46,883 bases of DNA from Chlorobiota bacterium (GCA_013152535.1 JAADGE010000036.1:1-46883), one strand, 5' to 3'. Numbered from the stretch's first letter, positions 1 to 7,342 are shown. Numbers and translations are program-made. The notes: a model not told the origin generated them from the sequence alone.

Positions 1-400
1 TTGCCCATGCACTAACCATATGAACAGGAGATTTTTTCCCTTTTGACTTTGCTCCTCTTAATGTTTTCCCGTCTATTGCAATAACTTGCCCTTTTGAAAT
101 ATCTGCTATTGAATTAACCCATGCTATAAAATAATGTTCAAATTGAGAACTGTCAATTGAAGAAAATACTCGATTAATAGTGTCATCTGATGGAATTCCA
201 TCAGGTAATTCCAAGAATTTTTTCAAAAAATCTTCTTTTGAATTTGCAAACTCAACTATTTGCTTCCATGTTTCAGCCCCGCAAATAACTGATATTATGC
301 CGATTAGGAGGATGTCGGTTAGTTTGTGAAGTTGGTTAATATGGCTTCCGGGGTCTTCTATACTGCCAAAAATACCGATTAATTTATTGTCATTTTTCAT
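1..400 (-). CDS. ISAs1-family transposase, N-terminal part (cut by window edge)
   Basis: Reading the minus strand from ATG at 398-400 gives 133 uninterrupted codons running off the left edge. The product begins MKNDNKLIGIFGSIEDPG and contains LIGIISVICGAETW, LPDGIPSDDTINRVFS and AIDGKTLRGAKSKG. This order (an N-terminal DDE_Tnp_1-associated domain, then the first catalytic Asp in IDGKTLRG) is typical of ISAs1/H-repeat transposases, which cut and paste DNA with a DDE active site. The remaining two thirds, including the other acidic residues, lie outside the window, so intactness cannot be judged. A possible element end lies about 100 bp upstream of the start, at 493-502. Confidence 0.85.
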   Translation of the reverse strand, partial: MKNDNKLIGIFGSIEDPGSHINQLHKLTDILLIGIISVICGAETWKQIVEFANSKEDFLKKFLELPDGIPSDDTINRVFSSIDSSQFEHYFIAWVNSIADISKGQVIAIDGKTLRGAKSKGKKSPVHMVSAWA

Positions 401-492
401 GTCTGTTAATTATTTGATTAACAGGTTAATATACAAATATTTAATGAGAAAAACAACTAATATAATACATGTTTTTTAGAAAAAAAGTATGA

Positions 493-502
493 GTTTGCCC
501 TG
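493..502 (-). repeat. Possible terminal inverted repeat end of the ISAs1-type element
   Basis: Read on the minus strand the sequence is CAGGGCAAAC, about 100 bp upstream of the transposase start. ISAs1-family elements commonly begin with CAGGG, so this may be the outer end of the insertion. The opposite end is outside the window and no target-site duplication can be tested. Confidence 0.4.
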
Positions 503-620
503 ATGTTTCAGATACTGTTATTCTTGAATAATTAATTGAAAAACCGATAATACTAAAGGTCTTTGTTTTTTCAAGTAGGTAACTTGAGTTTTCAAGGTAG
601 AAAGTCTACCATATACAAAA

Positions 621-703
621 GCATATATTAAAAAAGCTATATTGCTTTATATCAGTTTTATACAAAACATACAGCTTAAAATCAGCCGATTTAAGTAACT
701 TTA
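621..703 (+). repeat. Copy A of an 83-bp IS-derived direct repeat
   Basis: It aligns without gaps to 3770-3852 in the same orientation, with about 65 of 83 identical positions by hand count. Translated in frame it reads KAYIKKAILLYISFI and then QLKISRFK, matching the C-terminal frame of the decayed transposase at 3554-3953. It is therefore a second, shorter remnant of the same or a related insertion sequence. It lies just past the end of the CDP-alcohol phosphotransferase gene. Confidence 0.75.
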
Positions 704-709
704 TATTTT

Positions 710-1348
710 TCAAGCTTTATTATACAGAATCCAACCAAAAACGGATGTCAGTGTAATTACATAAATAACAAGTACATAAATCCATTTTCCGCCAAATTTA
801 GGAGTTGGAATTGAGCTTAAGTTTAATGCTGACAGAATCATTAAGATGACATAAATAAATATTGAAAAAGTGGAATGCTTGAAGAAATGTTCAAATAAAA
901 AGACAAAAGCAAGAATAAGTACATTATTATCAAGAGCCAAACCTTTATATGTTTTACTGTCAATAAGACCATAAACATTAAAGTAACTTAAACGGATAGT
1001 ACCGGTAGCAATAATTACAAAAGCTCCGGGTATAAACCATACACTATAATTTCCGTAGCTTAAGAGTATTATTGCAGGTAAAATTCCAAAGCTTACAATA
1101 TCAATCATCGAATCAAGTTGAGCTCCGAAAATACCTTGTATTTTTGTCCTGCCTTTCAATTTTCGGGCAATAATTCCGTCGTACCAATCGAACAGAACTG
1201 CCCAAAGTACTCCGATTATTGCTGCCGGAAAATTTCCTTTTATTGCGAAATATATTCCTAATACAGCACTTAATAATCCGATTAATGAACAAATATTAGG
1301 TAAATCTTTGGCAAAAGTAAGCATGCCGGGCTGTTTTTTGTTAGTCAT
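710..1348 (-). CDS. CDP-alcohol phosphatidyltransferase family membrane enzyme (PssA-like)
   Basis: This 212-residue integral membrane protein belongs to the family that moves a phospho-alcohol between CMP and a lipid hydroxyl. The catalytic motif is present: D54, D57-G58, A61-R62, G75, D79 and D83, followed by IVSFGILPA as in phosphatidylserine synthases. About six hydrophobic segments are visible. One oddity is that AR and the downstream Gly are 12 residues apart, where the usual spacing is 8, so there is a four-residue insertion in the signature. It is the last gene of a three-gene minus-strand operon, 4 bp after the PLP enzyme. Context suggests it uses a CDP-activated amino-alcohol made by its neighbours, with diacylglycerol or a related lipid as acceptor. 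That substrate is inferred. A conventional phosphatidylserine synthase is the main alternative. Confidence 0.85.
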   Translation of the reverse strand: MTNKKQPGMLTFAKDLPNICSLIGLLSAVLGIYFAIKGNFPAAIIGVLWAVLFDWYDGIIARKLKGRTKIQGIFGAQLDSMIDIVSFGILPAIILLSYGNYSVWFIPGAFVIIATGTIRLSYFNVYGLIDSKTYKGLALDNNVLILAFVFLFEHFFKHSTFSIFIYVILMILSALNLSSIPTPKFGGKWIYVLVIYVITLTSVFGWILYNKA

Positions 1349-1352
1349 ATCA

Positions 1353-2483
1353 TTAACTTTTTAAATACATTACATCCTTCAAAGCTACAATAAGTTTACT
1401 GTTTTCCTCATTGGTGCGACTTGCAATTCGAATATATCGGTCGGCATCGGGTTGTGTTTTCTCTGCACTGTCTTTTATATAAATATTGTGTTTAATAAAT
1501 AAACGCTTTGTTATTTCCGGTCCGCTTAAAGCTGTATCGGGTAAGCGACAGAAAATATAGTTTGCATCGGGTTTAAAAACTGTCATCCCTTCAATAGCCG
1601 ACAGCTTTTTATAAAAAATATCACGATCTGATTTAACTCGTTCGCAACTTGCTTCAAATTCTTGTTTGTAACGGGGCAAAATACGCATAAACTCTTCGGC
1701 AAATCCGTTGATGTTCCAAATATGAATGCCGTTTCGAACTGCTGCCGCAAATTTTAGGTTAGCTGTTAACAAATATCCGATTCTAAGTCCGCAAATTCCG
1801 TAAGCTTTACTCATGCTTTTAAGAATAGCCATATTGGGGTATTTATCAATATCTTGTTCCAAACTTATTTGCACCTTGTTTTCAGCAAAATCAAGAAAAG
1901 ATTCATCAATAATCAGCATACAATTATGCTTTTCCAGCTTCTGCGCAAGTCGAATTAAATCGGCTTTCGGCACCAACAACGATGTAGGATTATTTGGTGT
2001 TACAACAACAGCGATGTCGGCTTTAACTTTAATAATCTCGGAGGCAAATTTATCTATATCCAGTTGAAAGGATGGAAATTCAAGCGGAAATTCTACCACA
2101 TGATTTTTAGGTGCTGCATTTGCATATTCGTTAAACGAAGGTACCGGAACAATTATTTTTTTTGCTAAATGGCCGGACAGTATTTTTATAATTTCAGCAG
2201 CACCGTTTCCGACAACAATTCTTTCACCGGGTTGCTGAATTATTTCCCCGATTAATTCGGCAAGTGCATTTTGTGCCATAGGGTAATTCAACACTAAGTT
2301 CTCAATGTTATCTTTAAGGTGGGAGAATACTGCTTTAGGAGGAAAATAGAGATTGTATAAATAGGCATGATCGGTAAAATTATGCCTATAATAGCCGCCG
2401 TGTTGTTTTGATATGTATTCGTATTTCTCCGCCTGTGTTTTATATTTATTCTTCATCGTATATTTATTTGAAACACTATGCAT
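1353..2483 (-). CDS. PLP-dependent fold-type I enzyme, HisC/CobD-like (possible phospho-amino-acid decarboxylase)
   Basis: The 376-residue product has the class I/II aminotransferase core: TPNNPTS (about 162-168), IIDES with the PLP-pyridine Asp at 193, SMSKAYG with the Schiff-base Lys at 226, GLRIGY (232-237) and a carboxylate-binding Arg near 352 (IRIAS). The N-terminus carries HGG at 28-30, a motif also found near the N-terminus of CobD, the threonine-phosphate decarboxylase. That favours a substrate bearing a phosphate or phosphonate group. Its ATG overlaps the upstream cytidylyltransferase stop by 8 bp, implying translational coupling; a second Met at residue 10 is an alternative start. 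In some bacteria the two domains are one fused protein, as far as I recall. Decarboxylation of phosphoserine to phosphoethanolamine, or formation of aminoethylphosphonate, are both possible. The fold is certain and the substrate is not. Confidence 0.85.
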   Translation of the reverse strand: MHSVSNKYTMKNKYKTQAEKYEYISKQHGGYYRHNFTDHAYLYNLYFPPKAVFSHLKDNIENLVLNYPMAQNALAELIGEIIQQPGERIVVGNGAAEIIKILSGHLAKKIIVPVPSFNEYANAAPKNHVVEFPLEFPSFQLDIDKFASEIIKVKADIAVVVTPNNPTSLLVPKADLIRLAQKLEKHNCMLIIDESFLDFAENKVQISLEQDIDKYPNMAILKSMSKAYGICGLRIGYLLTANLKFAAAVRNGIHIWNINGFAEEFMRILPRYKQEFEASCERVKSDRDIFYKKLSAIEGMTVFKPDANYIFCRLPDTALSGPEITKRLFIKHNIYIKDSAEKTQPDADRYIRIASRTNEENSKLIVALKDVMYLKS

Positions 2484-3273
2484 ATGTCTTTTCCGGCTTG
2501 ACCCGTATTTTCATTTCTGCCGGGAAAAGTTTTTCTGCTTCAGCTAAATCATTTACAGTATCAATCTCGTACCACGCTTTATTGTCGTACGAAACGGATT
2601 CAAACGACAATGTTTTATTTTCAACCATTTCAGAAAAAACAGTTTCGTAGTAACAGTTAACACTTCCCACAGCAATATACCGGTTAAGCATCTTAACAAT
2701 TGCTTGCCATGAAGCAAGCGAAAAGCTGTAAATATTAACTGTTTTATAACGAATATCAGTATATGTATCTGTTGTCCCTTTGTGAAACTTAGTTACTTGA
2801 TTTTGTTTATTAAGGGAAACGGTGGTTCCGTTTAACCATGGTTGCATTTCAGCTACGGCCATTTTATCGGGATAAACCATTTCATCGAGCAAGGATGTAT
2901 TTAAAACCAAATCACTTTCGAACAGAACAAAAGGTTCATTTATGATATTGCGAGCCATCCATAACGAATAAATGTTGTTAGTGGTACGGTACAACGGACT
3001 AAAAATATACTCAATGTTTAAATCTCCTGATTTGCTGCCCAGAAAATCCATAATACATTCATTTTTGTAGCCGGTAACAATTACAAGACGTTTAAACCCT
3101 TGTTTTTTTAAATTATTGATAAGTCGCTCAAGAATTGACTTTTCATTTACAAGGGTTAGGCATTTGGGATAATTTTTTGTTAAAGGGAAAAGACGACTGC
3201 CTGTACCTGCCGCAAGAAGTAATGCAGTGGAAATACGATTGTCGCCATAATAATTGTCTGAATTAATATTCAT
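2476..3273 (-). CDS. Sugar-phosphate/choline-phosphate-type cytidylyltransferase (LicC/PntC-like)
   Basis: The 265-residue product is a single NTP_transferase (GT-A-like) domain. The nucleotide-binding motif spans residues 18-39 with AAGTGSRLFPLT and a Lys at 37, followed by YRTTNNIYSLW (about 95-105). A metal-binding Asp lies in FESDLVL (121) and a second in WYEIDTV (about 238). The TNN-IYSLW segment is typical of LicC-type phosphocholine cytidylyltransferases and relatives acting on phosphoethanolamine or 2-aminoethylphosphonate, which couple a phospho-amino-alcohol to CTP. It is the first gene of the operon and overlaps the next start by 8 bp. Together with the following PLP enzyme and CDP-alcohol phosphotransferase it would provide the activated head group. 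A hexose-1-phosphate nucleotidyltransferase is less likely given its partners. Confidence 0.85.
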   Translation of the reverse strand: MNINSDNYYGDNRISTALLLAAGTGSRLFPLTKNYPKCLTLVNEKSILERLINNLKKQGFKRLVIVTGYKNECIMDFLGSKSGDLNIEYIFSPLYRTTNNIYSLWMARNIINEPFVLFESDLVLNTSLLDEMVYPDKMAVAEMQPWLNGTTVSLNKQNQVTKFHKGTTDTYTDIRYKTVNIYSFSLASWQAIVKMLNRYIAVGSVNCYYETVFSEMVENKTLSFESVSYDNKAWYEIDTVNDLAEAEKLFPAEMKIRVKPEKTYA

Positions 3274-3376
3274 ACTTTATTCAATTTGTGTCATCAAAAA
3301 AAACGAAAATGCTCGACTAAAAGCTCTTAGGCGTACTAAATATTAGTACTTTGACGTGTGGACTTATTACTGATAA

Positions 3377-3514
3377 CTCAACTATAAGTATGAAGTTTGC
3401 GAATGCGATGAAAGGTCGCTTAAAAAAGCACATCAACAAATTAATAGTAAATATTTGATGTCAAAAGACAAGGAATCCGTGTACAAAGGTACTCTAATAA
3501 TTAAGACTGACTAA
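3377..3514 (+). pseudogene. Possible internal fragment of the same transposase
   Basis: An open stretch reads LNYKYEVCECDERS, then SLKKAHQQINSKYLMSKDK and ends at TAA 3512-3514. Its style resembles the central region of IS1182-type transposases and it lies just upstream of the convincing C-terminal fragment. If genuine, the catalytic middle of the gene has been deleted between about 3514 and 3554. The resemblance is from memory only. Confidence 0.3.
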
Positions 3515-3769
3515 TGTTTATTTTTTGTACTGTCTTTTCCTGAAATCGGTTGACTGAAAATTCGGCACTTTAAATACAAAATAAAAACCTATCGCAAACA
3601 AAGGCAGGCAATTGTTTAGCATCCCTGCGAAACCATTAAACGACAGTGGGAATTTAATCACATTATTATTCGGAAATACAAAATGAGAGCCGAAGCAGGA
3701 GTCGGCTTAATATTCACGGCATATAATTTATGAAGATTAATAAGCATGCTTGGAACAGATGTATTGAAA

Positions 3770-3852
3770 GCACATATTAAAAGTGCTATATTACTCTGTA
3801 TCGGTATTATATAAACTGTACAGATTAAGTTCAGCCGATTTAAGCAATTTAA
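3770..3852 (+). repeat. Copy B of the 83-bp IS-derived direct repeat
   Basis: It aligns without gaps to 621-703 in the same orientation (about 78% identity by hand). It lies within the transposase remnant and reads KAHIKSAILLCIGII, stop, then VQIKFSRFK. Copies A and B bracket the three-gene cassette. Confidence 0.75.
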
Positions 3853-3894
3853 TTGTTTCGACAGTTTTTATATTCTAAAATCAAAACAATTATT

Positions 3895-3902
3895 TATATT
3901 TG
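3895..3902 (+). promoter_or_regulatory. Candidate -7 element for the permease gene
   Basis: TATATTTG matches the Bacteroidota -7 consensus TAnnTTTG. No exact TTTG is visible 19-21 nt upstream, so the match is partial. It lies at the edge of the IS remnant, about 95 bp before the permease start, so the element may have contributed the promoter. Confidence 0.4.
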
Positions 3903-3997
3903 AGCAAAATTTTATTATTCCGGGAGTTTACAGACAGACTGCCGTTGCGGGGTAATTCAAAGAGGATAAAGTATTGTACAAACAGTAAAGAAATACA

Positions 3998-5287
3998 ATG
4001 AAAAAAAATAAGAAACTTAGTTTAATAGAAGTAATATCTATGGCCGTAGGCACAATGATAGGTGCCAGTATTTTTTCAATTTTCGGCTTAGGAGCTAAAA
4101 TTGCCGGAAATGATTTACCTGAGGCGTTTATTCTCTCAGGAATTTATGCTTTAGTAGTGGCTTATTCATATGCTATTTTGGGAGGAAAGATAATATCTAA
4201 TGCGGGTCCGATTGCATTTATATTAAAAGGTCTCGGAGACAGCATTGTAACAGGGGCTTTAAGTATTCTTATGTGGTTAACTTATGTGGTGTCTATTTCT
4301 CTGTTTGTTAAAGGTTTTGCGGGTTATCTGCTTCCTTTCATTCATGTTGCACCTACAACATTGACCACCGGAATAGTTGAAGTAATTGTTATTTCATTTT
4401 TTACTGCATTGAACTTTTTTGGCAGTAAAGCTGTCGGAAAAGCTGAATTTTATATTGTTGTAGTTAAATTATCAATTTTACTTGTGTTTATTTTAGGCGG
4501 CTTTATGACCATTAATTGGGGAATGGTTAAACCCGGCTTTGATTCAGCTCACACAAGCGGTTTGCTAAATGCGTCTATTATCTTTTTTCTTTCTTATATG
4601 GGATTCGGACTTATCACAAATGCATCTGAAAATATAAAAAATCCCAAAAAGAATGTTCCCTTAGCAATATTTATAAGTATCATATTTGTGATGATTTTCT
4701 ATATATTAATTTCTGTTGTTACTATCGGAAATCTACCGTTACAAGATATTATTAAAGCACAAGAAAATGCTTTGGCTATTGCTGCTAAACCTTTTTTGGG
4801 TAATTTTGGATTTATTCTTATTACAATCGGAGCCTTATTTTCTATTTCATCTGCATTAAACGCAACTATTTTTGGCGGTGCAAATATTGCTTATTCTTTG
4901 GCAAAGGATGGTGAATTACCTGAAACTTTTGAAAGAAAAGTTTGGTTCAAGTCAACCGAAGGTTTATATCTTACAGCAGGTTTAGGTCTTTTATTTGCCT
5001 TATTTTTTGATTTAGGAGCTATTGCATCAATTACAAGTACTGTTTTTACTGTTATTTATATTTTTGTATTAATTTCACATATTAAGTTACAAAAAGAATA
5101 CGGAGGAAATAAAATTCTTATTATTTTTAATTTAATAATTCTTTTGGCGGTTTTTTCTGCGTTGATGAAATATCAGTGGGATACTCAAAAAAGTGCTTTT
5201 TATGCCAGTATCTTCACATTTATCGGAGCTTTTATAGTTGAATATATATTTAGAAAATACAGAAAACGAGAAATAAAAGGCAAATAA
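3998..5287 (+). CDS. APC-superfamily amino acid permease
   Basis: The 429-residue product has about 12 strongly hydrophobic segments and no signal peptide. The first helix carries GTMIGASIFSIFG at residues 18-30, the unwound substrate-binding segment typical of amino acid/polyamine/organocation transporters, and a second conserved stretch reads GFGLITNASENIKNP. Such carriers take up amino acids or polyamines across the inner membrane, usually with H+ or Na+. The substrate cannot be read from sequence. The gene stands alone, reading away from the IS remnant, and ends in a Lys/Arg-rich cytoplasmic tail (FRKYRKREIKGK). Confidence 0.85.
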   Translation: MKKNKKLSLIEVISMAVGTMIGASIFSIFGLGAKIAGNDLPEAFILSGIYALVVAYSYAILGGKIISNAGPIAFILKGLGDSIVTGALSILMWLTYVVSISLFVKGFAGYLLPFIHVAPTTLTTGIVEVIVISFFTALNFFGSKAVGKAEFYIVVVKLSILLVFILGGFMTINWGMVKPGFDSAHTSGLLNASIIFFLSYMGFGLITNASENIKNPKKNVPLAIFISIIFVMIFYILISVVTIGNLPLQDIIKAQENALAIAAKPFLGNFGFILITIGALFSISSALNATIFGGANIAYSLAKDGELPETFERKVWFKSTEGLYLTAGLGLLFALFFDLGAIASITSTVFTVIYIFVLISHIKLQKEYGGNKILIIFNLIILLAVFSALMKYQWDTQKSAFYASIFTFIGAFIVEYIFRKYRKREIKGK

Positions 5288-5405
5288 ATCAGAACTTATT
5301 CAAAACATTAAATATAGTATTGAAGGTTATTAACTTGTATTTTAAATTGAAACAGAAGATTATTTTTAAAATATGTTGTAAGTTTAAGCAGGCGGAAAGT
5401 CGTAT

Positions 5406-5445
5406 TTCAGTTGTAAATATTTTGTACAAAATATTTACAACTGAA
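5406..5445. repeat. 40-bp perfect palindrome over the end of the FemAB-like gene
   Basis: Two 20-bp arms (5406-5425 and 5426-5445) are exactly complementary and centred on GTAC, with no loop. The palindrome covers the last four sense codons and stop of the minus-strand gene ending at 5435 and lies 118 bp beyond the permease stop. Neither side has a T-run, so it is not a standard intrinsic terminator, though it could act as one for the convergent genes. Confidence 0.85.
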
Positions 5446-6298
5446 TCTTATACCAAGGATATTTAACGGCACTCATTTCTGAGAAAAACTGTTCCGGAAA
5501 TTCGTTTAATTCAAAAAAATCAAGTGTCAGTGCTTTTTCCGAACGGGTTTTAATATAGTAATCAATCAGTCCGTACAGTGCTTTTTTGTTTTCTGCTTCT
5601 TTGGTTTGCACGGCATAAATTATATTTACTTTAAAATGTGAACTCATAAATAACACAGCGGCAATCAGTCGGTTATGTTGATTGAAAGCACCGTATATGT
5701 GTCCTGAATTTTTTCGTAATGATGTTGCCGCTAAGCGTCTTAATGTATTGATATTTTTTTTGTTTAACGATTTTGTGAGTGATGAAAGAAGGGTAATTCC
5801 GTTGGGTAAAATGCCGGTATTAAAAAATGTTTTATGAGATTCGGAGCTGTTTAATTGCTTAATAATAAAATCAGAGGCGGAATAATTGATATCTTTATAG
5901 GGACGAATTAAATCTAATTTGTAAGAATAAAAGGTTTTGAATTTTTTTGCCGTTTTTAACAATGATTTATTTTCGCTTGTAAGAGTAATATGTTTTGAGA
6001 GTGTTCCGGCAAGTTCCAAGAATTCTTGTATTATTTTATTACTGATTTCTTTAGGAGAGTAAATGTCAGTTTTACTTTGAAATTTATAATTTTTTACTGA
6101 AATGAAGCCGAAATATCGATTTACCGGCAAAGGCATAACGATTTGATAATTTCCTTTAACAATACCGAACCAATCATTACTTACAGTATCCAGAAACCAA
6201 GAATAACCGAAGATATCGCCGTTTTCTGAACGGGATATACACCTGTCCCACAGGATAGTATCTATATCTTTGTTCTTTATGATACGTATTTCGGACAT
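5435..6298 (-). CDS. GNAT/FemAB-like acyltransferase family protein, function unknown
   Basis: The 287-residue soluble protein has no signal peptide or membrane helix. Its layout suggests two GNAT-type halves, as in FemAB/FemX or BioF2-like (Acetyltransf_6) proteins: an N-terminal half with DIFGYSWFLDTVS and GNYQIVMPLPV, and a C-terminal half with IYGAFNQHNRLIAAVLFM and KALYGLIDYYIKTRS. Phrases like these recur in Bacteroidota proteins that transfer an acyl or aminoacyl group, but I recognise no specific substrate. It is a single gene convergent with the permease, and its last codons lie inside the 40-bp palindrome. The family call is moderate; the function is unknown. Confidence 0.65.
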   Translation of the reverse strand: MSEIRIIKNKDIDTILWDRCISRSENGDIFGYSWFLDTVSNDWFGIVKGNYQIVMPLPVNRYFGFISVKNYKFQSKTDIYSPKEISNKIIQEFLELAGTLSKHITLTSENKSLLKTAKKFKTFYSYKLDLIRPYKDINYSASDFIIKQLNSSESHKTFFNTGILPNGITLLSSLTKSLNKKNINTLRRLAATSLRKNSGHIYGAFNQHNRLIAAVLFMSSHFKVNIIYAVQTKEAENKKALYGLIDYYIKTRSEKALTLDFFELNEFPEQFFSEMSAVKYPWYKIQL

Positions 6299-6433
6299 TG
6301 TTGGTTTTTTTAAAATCGTTTAATGTTTTTGTTAATACTTTAACAAGAAAAAGTTTATAAAAGTAATAGATTTTACTTAAAACGAATTTAAGTTTATCGG
6401 TATATTAATTTATAATTTTTGATTAATAATTTA

Positions 6434-7129
6434 TTAAATCATACTTTCATCAGCAAAGCTGTAGTAATTGCTGTATGCAACAATAATATGATCGAGCAGA
6501 GGAATATCAATTAATTCACAGGCTGCTTTTAATTTTTTTGTCAAACTGATATCCGAATTGCTTGGTTTTATATTTCCGGAAGGGTGATTATGACAGACAA
6601 TAATTCCTGATGCGGTTTTTTCGATAGCTGCTTTTAAAATGATTTTAATATCGGTAACCGTTCCTGATACTCCGCCGGCACTAATTTTTCGTATTTCAAT
6701 AATTTTATTTGCTCGGTTCATTATCATTAACCAAAATTCTTCATAGGGCAAATCTCCCAATTTCTGACCGAAAATTTCAAAAATATCTTTGCTGCTTTTA
6801 ATTTGTTTACGTTCGATAACATTTGCAATATTTCTTCGTTTTCCGAGTTCCGAAGCAGCTACAATTGATATGGCTTTTGCTTCACCGATGCCTTTATATT
6901 TTTGTAAATCGGCAATGCTTAATTTTGCAAGTTCGTTAAGATTATTTTTGTTGTCGGATAAAATTCGTTTCGACAGTTCAACGGCAGACTCGTTTCTGTT
7001 TCCGGAACCGATTAATACGGCAAGTAATTCGGCATCGGATAATGTTTCAATGCCTTTAGATAATAATTTCTCTCTCGGACGGTCGTCTGCTGCCCAATTT
7101 TTTATGCTTTTTCTTTTAAACTCTTCCAT
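6434..7129 (-). CDS. radC: RadC/DUF2466 family JAB-domain protein
   Basis: The 231-residue product has an N-terminal UPF0758/RadC region with a helix-hairpin-helix-like stretch (LQKYKGIGEAKAISIVAASE) and a C-terminal JAB1/MPN-like metalloprotease fold. The metal-binding signature is complete: His180 and His182 in HNHPSG and Asp193 in KPSNSDIS. Length and order match full RadC proteins. The old link of RadC to recombinational repair is not well supported and its biochemical role remains unclear. The gene is monocistronic on the minus strand. Confidence 0.93.
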   Translation of the reverse strand: MEEFKRKSIKNWAADDRPREKLLSKGIETLSDAELLAVLIGSGNRNESAVELSKRILSDNKNNLNELAKLSIADLQKYKGIGEAKAISIVAASELGKRRNIANVIERKQIKSSKDIFEIFGQKLGDLPYEEFWLMIMNRANKIIEIRKISAGGVSGTVTDIKIILKAAIEKTASGIIVCHNHPSGNIKPSNSDISLTKKLKAACELIDIPLLDHIIVAYSNYYSFADESMI

Positions 7130-7307
7130 TTTTGAGTTTTAAGTATTATTAATTGTCAATGTCTCAGTAGTTTATGATTTTATTATAAAAAAATAAATTA
7201 TTTTTTATGGAATTTATATAATCGGAACATCTCTATATCAAACAACATAAACAAGCAACTAAACTAAACTTTAAAACTACACAAACCTGAATCAAAAAGC
7301 AAGGAAA

Positions 7308-7336
7308 ACTTTTGAACTGCTCTGTTAACCGGAGCA
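7308..7336 (+). terminator. Plus-strand hairpin with T-run and no evident plus-strand gene
   Basis: The plus strand reads GAACTGCTC, loop TGTTAACCG, GAGCAGTT and a T-run. The T-run is on the plus strand only, but the nearest genes on both sides (radC and the TPR-phosphatase) are on the minus strand. It may end an unannotated plus-strand transcript in 7143-7342, or simply be a structure at the end of the minus-strand gene. Boundaries are approximate to a few bases. Confidence 0.5.
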
Positions 7337-7342
7337 GTTTTT

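Larger units (their letters stand above)
401..709. other. Intergenic stretch: IS edge, small hairpins and IS remnant
   Basis: No coding sequence was found. The stretch holds the presumed ISAs1 end at 493-502, a 5-bp-stem hairpin at 572-586 (CAAGT/ACTTG), a perfect 6-bp-stem hairpin at 596-610 (GGTAGA-AAG-TCTACC), and the 83-bp repeat copy at 621-703. The rest is AT-rich without visible signals. Confidence 0.6.
3554..3953 (+). pseudogene. Decayed C-terminus of an IS1182-like transposase
   Basis: One plus-strand frame reads KTYRKQRQAIV, stop, HPCETIKRQWEFNHI, then GVGLIFTAYNL, stop, RLISMLGTDVLKAHIKS. This is the C-terminal signature of IS1182-type DDE transposases, normally VEHPFGTIKRQWGF ... 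FTAYNLRR. The in-frame stops TAG 3617-3619 (at the expected Glu codon), TGA 3731-3733 and TAA 3812-3814 show that the gene is dead. There is no start codon or catalytic domain. The last part coincides with repeat copy B. It marks an old insertion between the head-group operon and the permease. Confidence 0.75.
3274..3997. other. Long non-coding stretch holding a decayed insertion sequence
   Basis: There is no intact gene between the divergent cytidylyltransferase and permease genes. The stretch contains a perfect 7-bp inverted repeat at 3333-3349 (GTACTAA-ATA-TTAGTAC), remains of a transposase gene (convincing at 3554-3953, tentative at 3377-3514), repeat copy B (3770-3852), and a TATATTTG -7-type motif at 3895-3902 that may drive the permease. 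Confidence 0.7.

Noticed and set aside
1813-2067. An 84-residue plus-strand reading frame opposite the PLP enzyme gene.
   Set aside because: It lies wholly within a well-supported gene, has no recognisable motif and is explained as an antisense shadow.
710-3273. Calling the head-group cassette a phosphonate (PntC-type) pathway outright.
   Set aside because: No PEP mutase or phosphonopyruvate decarboxylase is encoded in the window, and the motifs seen do not separate phosphate-ester from phosphonate substrates.
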